NCBI RefSeq assembly: GCF_052116585.1
Contig: NZ_JBQKKT010000002.1
Coordinates: 62,001-126,000, forward strand
Length of the DNA stretch: 64,000 nucleotides
Direction of reading: 5' to 3'
Origin: Luteococcus sp052116585
GTDB lineage: Bacteria; Actinomycetota; Actinomycetes; Propionibacteriales; Propionibacteriaceae
Made by a program: the position numbers and the translations under genes. The notes under the pieces were generated by a model. That model did no database searches and had not been told where the DNA came from. It was given only the letters and a program-made list of their open reading frames with translations. Positions 25,802 through 33,562 of the stretch are shown piece after piece. How positions within the stretch are numbered: position 1 is the stretch's first letter; the number at the start of each line of letters is the position of its first letter.

Positions 25802-27661
25802 TCACCAGCCGCCGCCACCACCGCCACCGAATCCGCCCCCACCGCCGCTGAAACCGGACCCGCCTCCCGAGGACTGCATCGAGGAGGCCGCGGCGGCAGC
25901 CTGTGAACTCTGCATGGCCGAGGAGAAGGCATCTCCCATGGAGCTCATGGATGAGCCGATGTAGCCGTAGTTGAACCCGTAGTAGGGATTGCCGACGTAC
26001 CAGGCGGGGGCCATGTCATAGCGGCCCTCGGCGGCCAGCTTCTCGAAGAGCTTGCTCCACCGTTCTGCAACGCCGAACATGATGGCCCACGGCAGGTAGC
26101 GCGAGAAGATGTCCTCGCCCTCCTCGAACTTCAGCTGTTCGGCCTCGGCGGTGCGCAGGTAGAGCTCGAAGCCGCGGGCCTGGGCCAGGGCGGCCGAGCC
26201 GTCTGCGGTGCGAGCCGGCATCCAGGGGGAGACGATGGCGAGCGCGAGCCCGACCACCACCAGGGCCAGGCCCGGCCATGCCAGGTTGAGCAGGAACATG
26301 CCCCCGAGGAAACCAAAGAAGCCGAGCAGCACAATCGCCAGTCCGACCCCGAGCCACATGGTGCGCGTTGTCTGGGGACTGCTGCCGAACCAGTGGCGTC
26401 CGCCGGTCACCTGCTTGTAGAGGGCCGATCGAGCCTCCGGGAAGAGCTTGGCATAGCGCTTGTCCTTCAGGTCCCGCGTGGTCACCCGGCTGCCCCGGCT
26501 GAACAGGTGTTGCAGCAGCTTGGTCTCGTGCGGCAGCAACTCGTCGGGGTGCGCCGGGCGGGTCCGGGTGAAGGCCCACTCCTTCTTGCCCAGCTGCTCG
26601 ATCTGGATCTGGCCACGCACCGCCAGGTCGATCAGGGTGGCGGTGACATCGCGCGTGTCGGCACGTTCGTCCACCAGGGTGCCGATCTCTCCGGGGCGCA
26701 CGCCCGCCGGTGGGGTGAACTGGACGGTGACGGGCGCCTTGCGGCTGGTGCGACGGGTGGCACCGGCATCGCTGGCGGTGGGCGTCAGTCCGGGCGTGAG
26801 CCCCACGTAGACCTCGTCGCGGCCATGGCGACGGGCGGCGCGGACCACCATCAGCAGGCCCGCCAGCAGAACGCTTCCCGCGATTCCCGCATTGGCCGGG
26901 TTGGGCTCGAAGGCCCGCGCCGGGTTGAATCGCGTGACCACTTCCGGCTCGGCTCCGACGAAACTGCCGGTCGGCACACCGGCCACCACCTGCATGGGCT
27001 CACCGGATGCCAGGTTGTTGTGTCGGTAGGTGACGGTCCGCCCGTCCTGGGTCACCCGCTGGCAGGTCTGTGTCCGGTCGATCCAACAGGCCGTACGCGT
27101 GACGTCCGTGGGCATCACCAAGGTGGTGCTGGCATTGCGGATGGGCACGGTGAAACCGTCGCCGATCACATTCCAGTTCACCTCGTCCAGACCGCTCTCG
27201 GCATTCTCCGGATCGACGATTCCGCGCAGGCGGTAGCTGACCACATAGGTCTGCACCCCACGAACCCGGGTGCCCTCCCGGCCGATCCGCAGGGTGAGCA
27301 CGCCCGGTTCGCTGCTGCGCTTCAGGTTCGTGGGTGCCCCGGTGGGGCTCGTGATGCGGACGTCGTCGTACGTGATGCGACGCCAGTGGTCCCGGTCGCC
27401 TGCGATGGCCTGCCGCGTCACGAAGGTGAGATAGGGGCCGTGGCCCGCATCACGACCGAAGTCGAAGTCGATGGTCGTGGTGACCCGCGCGTCACCGTTG
27501 GTCCCGAGCTCGGCCGTGGTCTCGTGACGGGTGATCTGCCACTGCGACGAGGTCTCGTCGCCCCGGGCAGGAAGTGCCGCCATTGCCCCCATCAACAGGG
27601 CGAGGAGCGAGGCGAGCATGCCTCGCACGAGCAGGGTGTACCTGGGGCGCACGGGATCCAT
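25802..27661 (-). CDS. DUF2207-family membrane protein with glycine-rich tail
   Basis: A 619-residue exported membrane protein. A signal peptide (LLVRGMLASLLALLMGAMAAL) is followed by an extracellular beta-rich DUF2207 region (about 35-220), one membrane helix (about 250-270), a cytoplasmic part with VQFTPPAGVRPGEIGTLVD and winged-helix-like segments, then two adjacent helices (about 440-490). The last 45 residues are Ser, Gly and Phe rich and end in a Gly run with a terminal Trp, a hallmark of this family. Function is not established. ATG 27661 is assumed; GTG 27670 would add three residues. Confidence 0.85.
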   Translation of the reverse strand: MDPVRPRYTLLVRGMLASLLALLMGAMAALPARGDETSSQWQITRHETTAELGTNGDARVTTTIDFDFGRDAGHGPYLTFVTRQAIAGDRDHWRRITYDDVRITSPTGAPTNLKRSSEPGVLTLRIGREGTRVRGVQTYVVSYRLRGIVDPENAESGLDEVNWNVIGDGFTVPIRNASTTLVMPTDVTRTACWIDRTQTCQRVTQDGRTVTYRHNNLASGEPMQVVAGVPTGSFVGAEPEVVTRFNPARAFEPNPANAGIAGSVLLAGLLMVVRAARRHGRDEVYVGLTPGLTPTASDAGATRRTSRKAPVTVQFTPPAGVRPGEIGTLVDERADTRDVTATLIDLAVRGQIQIEQLGKKEWAFTRTRPAHPDELLPHETKLLQHLFSRGSRVTTRDLKDKRYAKLFPEARSALYKQVTGGRHWFGSSPQTTRTMWLGVGLAIVLLGFFGFLGGMFLLNLAWPGLALVVVGLALAIVSPWMPARTADGSAALAQARGFELYLRTAEAEQLKFEEGEDIFSRYLPWAIMFGVAERWSKLFEKLAAEGRYDMAPAWYVGNPYYGFNYGYIGSSMSSMGDAFSSAMQSSQAAAAASSMQSSGGGSGFSGGGGGFGGGGGGGW

Positions 27662-27708
27662 GCCCTCCACGGTATTGGATCAGTGGGCCCAGCCCTGGAC
27701 AGCGGGGC

Positions 27709-29370
27709 TCAACCGACGCCGAGGGCCTGGGCCATCTCGTCGCGGATGGTGGTCAACATCTGGGCCGCCTGGAGGCGTGCCTGCTTGAGCTCCCGAGCCG
27801 ACTGCTCGGCGTCGACCCGGGCCTCCAGGTAGCACTTCAGCTTGGGCTCGGTCCCCGAGGGACGCGCCACGACGTGGACCCGCTGGCCCGTCAGCTCGAT
27901 CGCATCCGTGGGCGGCAGGTCATCGGTGCCCGCGCGGAGGTCTCGGATGGTCACCGGCTCACCGGCCAGGGTGCTCGGCGGGTCATCCCGGAGGCGCTGC
28001 ATGGCGTCGCGGATGACCTGCAGGTCCTCCACCCGCGCGCTGAGCTGGCTGGTGGCATGCACGCCATGGGTGCGGGCGATCTCGTCGAGGCGATCGGCGA
28101 TGGTCTGTCCGCCTGCCTTCAGCTCTGCGGTCAGCCGCAGGATCGTCAGGCACGCGGTGATGCCGTCCTTGTCCGGCACGTGCGGTGAATCACAGCAGTA
28201 GCCGATGGCCTCCTCATAACCGAAGGCCAGGTTGGGTACTCGTCCGATCCACTTGAAGCCCGTCAGCGTGGTGGAGTGCTCCCGGCCCGCGGCTCGGGCC
28301 ATCGTCCCCAGCAGGGTGGACGAGACCACCGAATTTGCGAAGGTGCCGGGCACCTGGCGGCGGATGGCATCGTCACCCAGCAGGGACCCCAACTCGTCGC
28401 CGGTGAGCATCCGCCAACCGACTCCGGGGAAGGGGGCGGCGATGGCACACCGGTCGGCGTCCGGGTCGTTGGCCACCACCAGGTCGACGTCGGTCTGCTC
28501 CGCAAGGTCCAAGGCCAGGTCGATGGCGCCCGGTTCCTCCGGATTCGGGAAGGCGACCGTCGGGAAGCTCGGATCTGGGTCATGCTGCTGCGGCACGCTG
28601 TGCGCAGCGGGGAAGCCGGCGGCCGCTGCGGCCTGTTCGACCACCCGGGCACCCACTCCGTGCATCGCGGTGTAGACCCACTCCACCTGGCGCGGTGCGT
28701 CGGCGGGAATGAGCTGGCGGGCCACGTCGACGTAGTCGTCGACCAGCTCCTGCCCGATGGTGCGGTACTGGGTGCTGCGCGGCAGCTCGCCCTGCGGGCG
28801 AGCCGAGACTTCCTGGATGTGGGCCTGGATCTCGGCATCGGCCGGCGGGACGATCTGCGATCCGTCGCCCAGGTAGACCTTGTAGCCGTTGTCCGCCGGG
28901 GGATTGTGGCTGGCGGTCACGACGATGCCCGCGACGCACCCCAGGTGCTTGATGCCAAAGGCCACCACCGGGGTGGGGACGTGCTGGTCGGTGAGGATGG
29001 GCTGGAAGCCCGCCCCGGCGAAGATCTCGGCCGTGTCCCGGGCGAAGACGTCGGAATTGGTGCGGGCGTCGTAGCCGATCAGCACCGGGCCACCTGCGTG
29101 GCCCTGCTCCTGCAGCCACGCGGCGAAGCCCGCGGCGGCGCGGGAGACCACCACGCGGTTCATCCGGCCGGGGCCGGGGCCCAGGGCGGCCCGCAGGCCG
29201 GCGGTGCCAAAGGTCAGCGGTCCGGCAAAGGCAGACGCGATCTCGTCGGTGGCCGACGTGTCGCCCTCGTCGCTCGCGGCGAGCAACTCGGCCAGCCGGG
29301 CCTGGGTCTGCGAATCAGGGTCGTCGGCGATCCAGGTGAGCACCTGCTGGCGAAGTCCTGCGTCGATCAT
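27709..29370 (-). CDS. Phosphopentomutase/phosphohexomutase (PGM2-like)
   Basis: A 553-residue alpha-D-phosphohexomutase superfamily enzyme. It moves phosphate between the C1 and C5/C6 positions of sugar phosphates. Visible motifs are TFGTAGLRAALGPG, the phosphoserine loop VVTASHNPPADNGYKVY, the magnesium loop NDPDADR, the sugar-specificity loop FGYEEAIGY and the phosphate-binding RPSGTEPK. Length and loop fit PGM2-type proteins, which often act on ribose or deoxyribose 1-phosphate. It lies 31 bp downstream of purine nucleoside phosphorylase with AAGGAG before its ATG, so pentose phosphate from nucleosides is the likely substrate. Actinobacterial homologues are often called PmmB. Confidence 0.88.
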   Translation of the reverse strand: MIDAGLRQQVLTWIADDPDSQTQARLAELLAASDEGDTSATDEIASAFAGPLTFGTAGLRAALGPGPGRMNRVVVSRAAAGFAAWLQEQGHAGGPVLIGYDARTNSDVFARDTAEIFAGAGFQPILTDQHVPTPVVAFGIKHLGCVAGIVVTASHNPPADNGYKVYLGDGSQIVPPADAEIQAHIQEVSARPQGELPRSTQYRTIGQELVDDYVDVARQLIPADAPRQVEWVYTAMHGVGARVVEQAAAAAGFPAAHSVPQQHDPDPSFPTVAFPNPEEPGAIDLALDLAEQTDVDLVVANDPDADRCAIAAPFPGVGWRMLTGDELGSLLGDDAIRRQVPGTFANSVVSSTLLGTMARAAGREHSTTLTGFKWIGRVPNLAFGYEEAIGYCCDSPHVPDKDGITACLTILRLTAELKAGGQTIADRLDEIARTHGVHATSQLSARVEDLQVIRDAMQRLRDDPPSTLAGEPVTIRDLRAGTDDLPPTDAIELTGQRVHVVARPSGTEPKLKCYLEARVDAEQSARELKQARLQAAQMLTTIRDEMAQALGVG

Positions 29371-29401
29371 GGCTTCTCCTTCTGGGCAGTCGGGTGGGAG
29401 G

Positions 29402-30226
29402 TCACAGGCGCTCGAGCAGCGCGTTCAGCAGGGCGGTCAGACGTGGGCCGGCAGCCTTGCCAGCCGCGATCACCTCGCCATGGTCCAGGTTCTGGGAGCT
29501 GATGCCGGCGGCGGCATTGGTCACCAGCGAGATGCCAAGCACCTCCAGACCTGCCTCGCGGGCGGCGATCGTCTCCAGCGCCGTGGACATGCCCACCAGG
29601 TCACCGCCGATGGTGCGTGCCATCCGCACCTCGGCGGGGGTCTCATAGCTGGGCCCGCTGAACTGTACGTAGACGCCCTCCGGCAGTTCCGGCTGCACCT
29701 GGCGGGCCAGGGCACGAAGGCGCGGGCTGTAGGCCTGGGACATGTCGATGAAGGTGGCGCCGCGAAGTGGTGTGGCACCCGTCAGGTTGATGTGGTCGGC
29801 GATCAGGACCGGCGTTCCGGGAGCCCAGTCGGGATTGAGCCCGCCACAGCCATTGGTCAGCACCACGGCGCTGGCACCCAGTGCGGCCGCGGTGCGCACT
29901 CCGTGAACCACCGGCTCGACGCCACGTCCCTCATAGAAGTGGGTGCGGCCGGTGAGCACCATGGCCACCTTGCCCCGTGGGGTCCGGGCCAACCGCAGCG
30001 ATCCGCCATGGCCCGCGACGACGGGCTTGCTGAAGCCGGGAACCTCATCCAGGGCGATGGTGGCGATCTCCTCGCCGAGCCGCTCGACTCCCTGATTCCA
30101 TCCGGAGCCCAGTACCAGGGCCATGTCGATGCGCTCGATCCCAGCCGGAGCAAGGAAGCCACTGCGCACATGGTCGGCCGCCAGCTGGGCCGCCGCGGTC
30201 GGGTCACTGAAGTCGAAGCTACTCAC
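29402..30226 (-). CDS. punA: Purine nucleoside phosphorylase (trimeric type)
   Basis: A 274-residue PNP that splits inosine, guanosine and their deoxy forms with phosphate. The conserved parts are LVLGSGWNQGVERL, RTHFYEGRG, LTNGCGGLNPDWAPGT, the purine-site Glu in FSGPSYETPAEVRM, VGMSTALETIAA and the base-contacting Asn in TNAAAG. These mark the trimeric, 6-oxopurine-specific class. The real start is GTG 30226, seven bases after a TATTGT -10; the frame is open far upstream but that part is only antisense to the neighbouring reductase gene. It is the first gene of an operon with the mutase and is divergent from an LpdA-type reductase. Confidence 0.93.
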   Translation of the reverse strand: MSSFDFSDPTAAAQLAADHVRSGFLAPAGIERIDMALVLGSGWNQGVERLGEEIATIALDEVPGFSKPVVAGHGGSLRLARTPRGKVAMVLTGRTHFYEGRGVEPVVHGVRTAAALGASAVVLTNGCGGLNPDWAPGTPVLIADHINLTGATPLRGATFIDMSQAYSPRLRALARQVQPELPEGVYVQFSGPSYETPAEVRMARTIGGDLVGMSTALETIAAREAGLEVLGISLVTNAAAGISSQNLDHGEVIAAGKAAGPRLTALLNALLERL

Positions 30227-30233
30227 CACCCAA

Positions 30234-30239
30234 ACAATA
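30234..30239 (-). promoter_or_regulatory. Leaderless -10 element of the PNP gene
   Basis: TATTGT on the minus strand, seven bases before GTG 30226, without a Shine-Dalgarno sequence. Confidence 0.55.
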
Positions 30240-30261
30240 GGGGCGCGGGCCAGAAGTCTGG

Positions 30262-30267
30262 AAGAAT
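30262..30267 (+). promoter_or_regulatory. Leaderless -10 element of the LpdA-type gene
   Basis: AAGAAT is followed by seven bases and GTG 30275. The 16-base context CTGGAAGAATGRCCCC recurs almost unchanged before the glycosyltransferase ATG at 57498. Confidence 0.5.
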
Positions 30268-30274
30268 GACCCCC

Positions 30275-31702
30275 GTGACCAGAGTCGTGATCATTGGCGG
30301 AGGCCCCGGAGGCTACGAAGCTGCCCTTGTGGCTGCACAACTCGGCGCGGAGGTGACTCTCGTGGAACGCACAGGGCTCGGCGGTGCTGCCGTGCTCACT
30401 GACTGCGTCCCGTCGAAGACCCTCATCGCCACGTCGGAGGTGATGACCACCATCGAACGAGCCGGCGAGCTCGGTCTGAAGGTGACCGCCTCCGGAGAGG
30501 ACGACAGCATCGCGTCGTCGGTGGAGGTGGATCTGGCGGCGGTGAACAAGCGTGTGCTCGATCTCGCCCAGGCCCAGTCGGACTCCATCGCCGCGCAGCT
30601 GGAGCGCGTCGGGGTCACTGTGGTGAACGGCTCGGCCAAGCTCGATGGTCCGACCGCCGTGCTGGTCACCTCTGACCAGGGTGAGGAGCGGATCGAGTCG
30701 GACATCATCCTGCTGGCCACCGGGACGACCCCGCGTGAGCTGGAGACCGCCACGTGTGATGGTGAGCACATCCTGAACTGGAAGCAGGTCTACAACCTGA
30801 CCGAGCTCCCCGAGAAGCTGATCGTGGTGGGCTCCGGTGTCACCGGTGCCGAGTTTGCCAATGCCTATGATGCCCTGGGCGTCGACGTTGTGCTGGTCAG
30901 TTCCCGCTCGCAGGTGCTGCCGGGCGAGGACCAGGACGCTGCGGCCGTGCTGCAGGGTGTCTTCGAGCGCCGTGGCATGGAGATCATGAGTGAGTGCCGT
31001 GCCAATGCCGCGCGACGTGAGGGCGACGAGGTGGTGGTCACGCTGGAGGACGGCCGCGAGATCCGCGGATCGCACTGCCTGATGGCCGTAGGCTCCATCC
31101 CCAATACGCAGGGCATCGGCCTCGAGGAGGCCGGAATCGAGCTCTCCAAGAGCGGTCACATCGTGGTGGACAAGGTCTCCCGCACGTCGCAGCGCACCGT
31201 CTACGCTGCTGGCGACGTGACGGGCGTCTTCGCCCTGGCCTCCGTCGCAGCCATGCAGGGACGTATCGCCATGTGGCACGCGCTGGGCGACGCCGTGGCT
31301 CCGCTGAACCTCAAGTCCGTCAGCTCCAATGTCTTCACCGCCCCGGAGATCGCCACGGTCGGCATGACCCAGAAGCAGGTGGACGAGGGCGAGCTGAAGA
31401 TCGGGACCAAGACGCTGCAATTGGCCGGCAATCCGCGGGCCAAGATGCAGGGTGTGACCGAGGGCTTCGTGAAGGTCTTCTGCCTGCCCGTGACCGGCAT
31501 CATCGTGGGCGGCGTGGTCGTCGCGCCACACGCCTCGGAGTTGATCCACTCGCTGTCCCTGGCGGTGGCCGAGAAGATCACCGTCGACCAGTTCAGCCAC
31601 GACTTCACGGTCTACCCGTCGATGTCCGGCTCGATCGCGGAGGCGGCGCGTCAGCTGCACCTGCACGACCATCCGGAAAAGCCGTCCAAGACCCAGGTCT
31701 GA
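30275..31702 (+). CDS. lpdA: FAD-dependent NAD(P)H-quinone reductase, LpdA type
   Basis: A 475-residue flavoprotein of the pyridine nucleotide-disulfide reductase family. It has FAD-binding IIGGGPGGYEAALVAAQLG, NAD-binding VVGSGVTGAEFANAY and FAD loop VYAAGDVTG. The redox-active site reads GGAAVLTDCVPSKTL, with only one of the two Cys of true dihydrolipoamide dehydrogenases, as in the Mycobacterium tuberculosis quinone reductase LpdA (Rv3303c). The dimerisation domain with FTVYPSMSGS lacks the His-Glu catalytic pair. GTG 30275 is favoured by the -10 spacing; ATG 30266 would add three residues. Divergent from PNP, as in mycobacteria. Confidence 0.9.
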   Translation: MTRVVIIGGGPGGYEAALVAAQLGAEVTLVERTGLGGAAVLTDCVPSKTLIATSEVMTTIERAGELGLKVTASGEDDSIASSVEVDLAAVNKRVLDLAQAQSDSIAAQLERVGVTVVNGSAKLDGPTAVLVTSDQGEERIESDIILLATGTTPRELETATCDGEHILNWKQVYNLTELPEKLIVVGSGVTGAEFANAYDALGVDVVLVSSRSQVLPGEDQDAAAVLQGVFERRGMEIMSECRANAARREGDEVVVTLEDGREIRGSHCLMAVGSIPNTQGIGLEEAGIELSKSGHIVVDKVSRTSQRTVYAAGDVTGVFALASVAAMQGRIAMWHALGDAVAPLNLKSVSSNVFTAPEIATVGMTQKQVDEGELKIGTKTLQLAGNPRAKMQGVTEGFVKVFCLPVTGIIVGGVVVAPHASELIHSLSLAVAEKITVDQFSHDFTVYPSMSGSIAEAARQLHLHDHPEKPSKTQV

Positions 31703-31718
31703 GGCCGCCCCGGGCGAG

Positions 31719-32600
31719 TCAGCGGCGCAGGAAGTCCGCCACTCGGGCGATGTAGCCGGGGCGGTCCGCGAAGTAGGCGCCGCAGTGGTCCAGACCATCC
31801 ACGATCTCGAGGTGGGCGCTGGGCCCTGCGGCGTCGGCCAACCGGCGACTGTGCTCCACGGGGATGACGTGGTCGTCGGAGCAGTGGACCAGCAGCAGCG
31901 GTCGCGGTGCGATCTTCTCCACCACGTCAATCGGTGCCACGTCGGCGAAGCGGTAGCCGTAGCGCAGGCTGGTGACCCGGTCGACGAGGGAGACCAGCGG
32001 CACCGGCGGCAGGTGCAGGCCCCGCGCAGCGGCCGCGATCACGCCGTGCATGTCGGCGAAGGGGGAGTCGGCGACGACGCTCTCGATCCGCGCGTCCTGC
32101 GCGGCGACGAGGATCGAGGTGGCCGCCCCCATCGAGAAACCGACCAGGCTGATCGGCAGCCCGGGCGCCAGTCCCGCGGCCAGGTCAATGGCCGCAACCA
32201 GGTCGAGCTGCTCGTAGTGCGCGAGCGATTGCGGGCCGTCTGCTGATTCTCCATTGCCGCGGAAGTCGTAGAGAAGCACGCTGTTGCCGGCTCGCCACAG
32301 TCCGGGGCCGATTCCCAACATGTCCGCCTTGCTGCCCCGGTGTCCGTGGCTGATGACCACCACGCGTTCGGCGTCCTCGCGGCCCAGCCACCAGCCTGCG
32401 AGCCGGGTTCCGTCAGCGGCGGTGAAGGTGACATCGACGGCGTCGACCCCCACTTCGAACGGACTCATGCCGTAGTCCAGCGCGGGGCGCTGCGGCCCGC
32501 TGATCTGGTGGGCGGCTGCCGCGGCACCGGCCAGCACCCCCAGCCCACCGATGCCGAGTCCGCCAAGGCCAAGACCTGCCAGTGCACTGCGTGTGTTCAC
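31719..32600 (-). CDS. Alpha/beta hydrolase, membrane-anchored
   Basis: A 293-residue serine hydrolase. An N-terminal Gly/Leu-rich hydrophobic segment (about 8-32) probably anchors it. The catalytic triad is visible: Ser in GFSMGAA, Asp in SDDHVIP and His in GLDHCGAYF; the oxyanion region is ISHGHRGSKADM. The arrangement resembles the cinnamoyl ester hydrolase/YqkD-like group of small-ester hydrolases; the substrate is unknown. It starts at GTG 32600, with CAGACT seven bases upstream, consistent with a leaderless message. It converges on the LpdA-type gene with 16 bp between the stops. Confidence 0.85.
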   Translation of the reverse strand: MNTRSALAGLGLGGLGIGGLGVLAGAAAAAHQISGPQRPALDYGMSPFEVGVDAVDVTFTAADGTRLAGWWLGREDAERVVVISHGHRGSKADMLGIGPGLWRAGNSVLLYDFRGNGESADGPQSLAHYEQLDLVAAIDLAAGLAPGLPISLVGFSMGAATSILVAAQDARIESVVADSPFADMHGVIAAAARGLHLPPVPLVSLVDRVTSLRYGYRFADVAPIDVVEKIAPRPLLLVHCSDDHVIPVEHSRRLADAAGPSAHLEIVDGLDHCGAYFADRPGYIARVADFLRR

Positions 32601-32636
32601 GGGTGTCAGTCTGGCAGGTCCCGGCCGGAGGTGGTG

Positions 32637-33470
32637 TCAGTCGCCGAAGAAGTCCCCGATGCCGTCGAACATGCCGCCGATGCCGTCACCGATCGATTCG
32701 AAGCCGTCGCCGATGCCGCCGAACATGTCACCGACGCCCTCGCCGATCTCACCGAAGCCGTCGCCCATCCCGTCCATCATGTAGGGCATGCCGCTCATGC
32801 CATGGAAGATCATGGAGCCGATCGCGATGTCGCGAATGAGGTTGGAGCCCTGCCAACCGGAGTAGTAGCCCTGGGCCCACGGAGCGTAGGCAGGGCCGCC
32901 CTGCCAGTAGGGCACACGCTGGGCACCCACCTGAACCGTGCGGATGTACGGGTCGGCACCGGCCAGTACCCGCTCGGCGTCGGCTGGGCAGGCCGGAATG
33001 TCCCGCGGGGCTCCACCCGGAGGAGTCCAGGTGACGTTCTGGCTGCTGGGTCCGTGCGCCGGGTTGAAGAAGCACGGCGGACGCTTCTGGGGCAGCGGTT
33101 CTCCCGCCACTCGGGCGTTGACACACGCGATGGCATAGCGGCCGTCCTCCAGCACCTCGGTGACATGGCGGATCTCGTCGGGCTTGGTCACCGCGGCCAA
33201 GGAGGCCTTGGCATTGTCATAGGCGTCCAGGGCCCGCTCGTAGTCCTGCCGCATGGCGGTGTCCAGCGGGTGGCCTGCCACTTCTGAGTCAAGACGCTGC
33301 AGTTCCTCACCGAACCGCGTGACGTCCTCGTCGGCGGCCCGTCGGCTGGTGGTCAGGGCAGCCTCCAGCTCTGCGGTCCTTTCGGCCTCGAGGGCGCGTC
33401 GCCGCTGACTCGACTGGAAGAGCGCGACGGCAGTCACCACCAGGGCCAGCAGGAAGAGGATCTTGAACAT
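32637..33470 (-). CDS. Unknown membrane protein with coiled coil and glycine-repeat tail
   Basis: A 277-residue protein that I do not recognise. It begins with one membrane helix (KILFLLALVVTAVALF), then a charged coiled-coil stretch (about 22-90, QRRRALEAERTAELEAAL), a middle domain with two Cys (IACVNARV and PPCFFNPAHG) and aromatic residues, and a C-terminal 60-residue tail repeating Gly-Asp/Glu-Gly with hydrophobic residues at about 7-residue spacing (GIGDGFESIGDGIGGMFDGI). The tail resembles glycine-zipper or amphipathic membrane-associating repeats. ATG 33470 is preceded by CAGACT with a seven-base spacer. It is not linked in operon to the carboxylase gene. Confidence 0.7.
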   Translation of the reverse strand: MFKILFLLALVVTAVALFQSSQRRRALEAERTAELEAALTTSRRAADEDVTRFGEELQRLDSEVAGHPLDTAMRQDYERALDAYDNAKASLAAVTKPDEIRHVTEVLEDGRYAIACVNARVAGEPLPQKRPPCFFNPAHGPSSQNVTWTPPGGAPRDIPACPADAERVLAGADPYIRTVQVGAQRVPYWQGGPAYAPWAQGYYSGWQGSNLIRDIAIGSMIFHGMSGMPYMMDGMGDGFGEIGEGVGDMFGGIGDGFESIGDGIGGMFDGIGDFFGD

Positions 33471-33493
33471 GGCTTCCAGTCTGCTGCATGGAA

Positions 33494-33523
33494 GAGGCGG
33501 GCCCAACACCGTGGACCCGCCTC
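33494..33523 (-). terminator. Terminator hairpin downstream of the carboxylase alpha gene
   Basis: An eight-bp outer stem (33494-33501 with 33516-33523) plus a short inner stem lies 39 bp beyond the stop of the minus-strand carboxylase gene and just upstream of the next gene. Confidence 0.65.
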
Positions 33524-33562
33524 AGCCATATTCATGGAGTCTTCACAGACTCCAGTGGATCA

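Noticed and set aside
29204..30274. N-terminal extension of the LpdA-type reductase by about 350 residues
   Set aside because: The extension is antisense to PNP and the mutase, and the FAD-binding motif begins right after GTG 30275.
30380..30425. True dihydrolipoamide dehydrogenase
   Set aside because: The redox block has a single Cys (GGAAVLTDCVPSK) and the C-terminal His-Glu pair is absent, fitting the LpdA quinone-reductase type.
29402..31930. An 842-codon frame reading from the lpdA antisense strand into PNP
   Set aside because: Only the last 274 residues match a family (PNP), and a -10 with seven-base spacing precedes GTG 30226; the remainder is antisense shadow.
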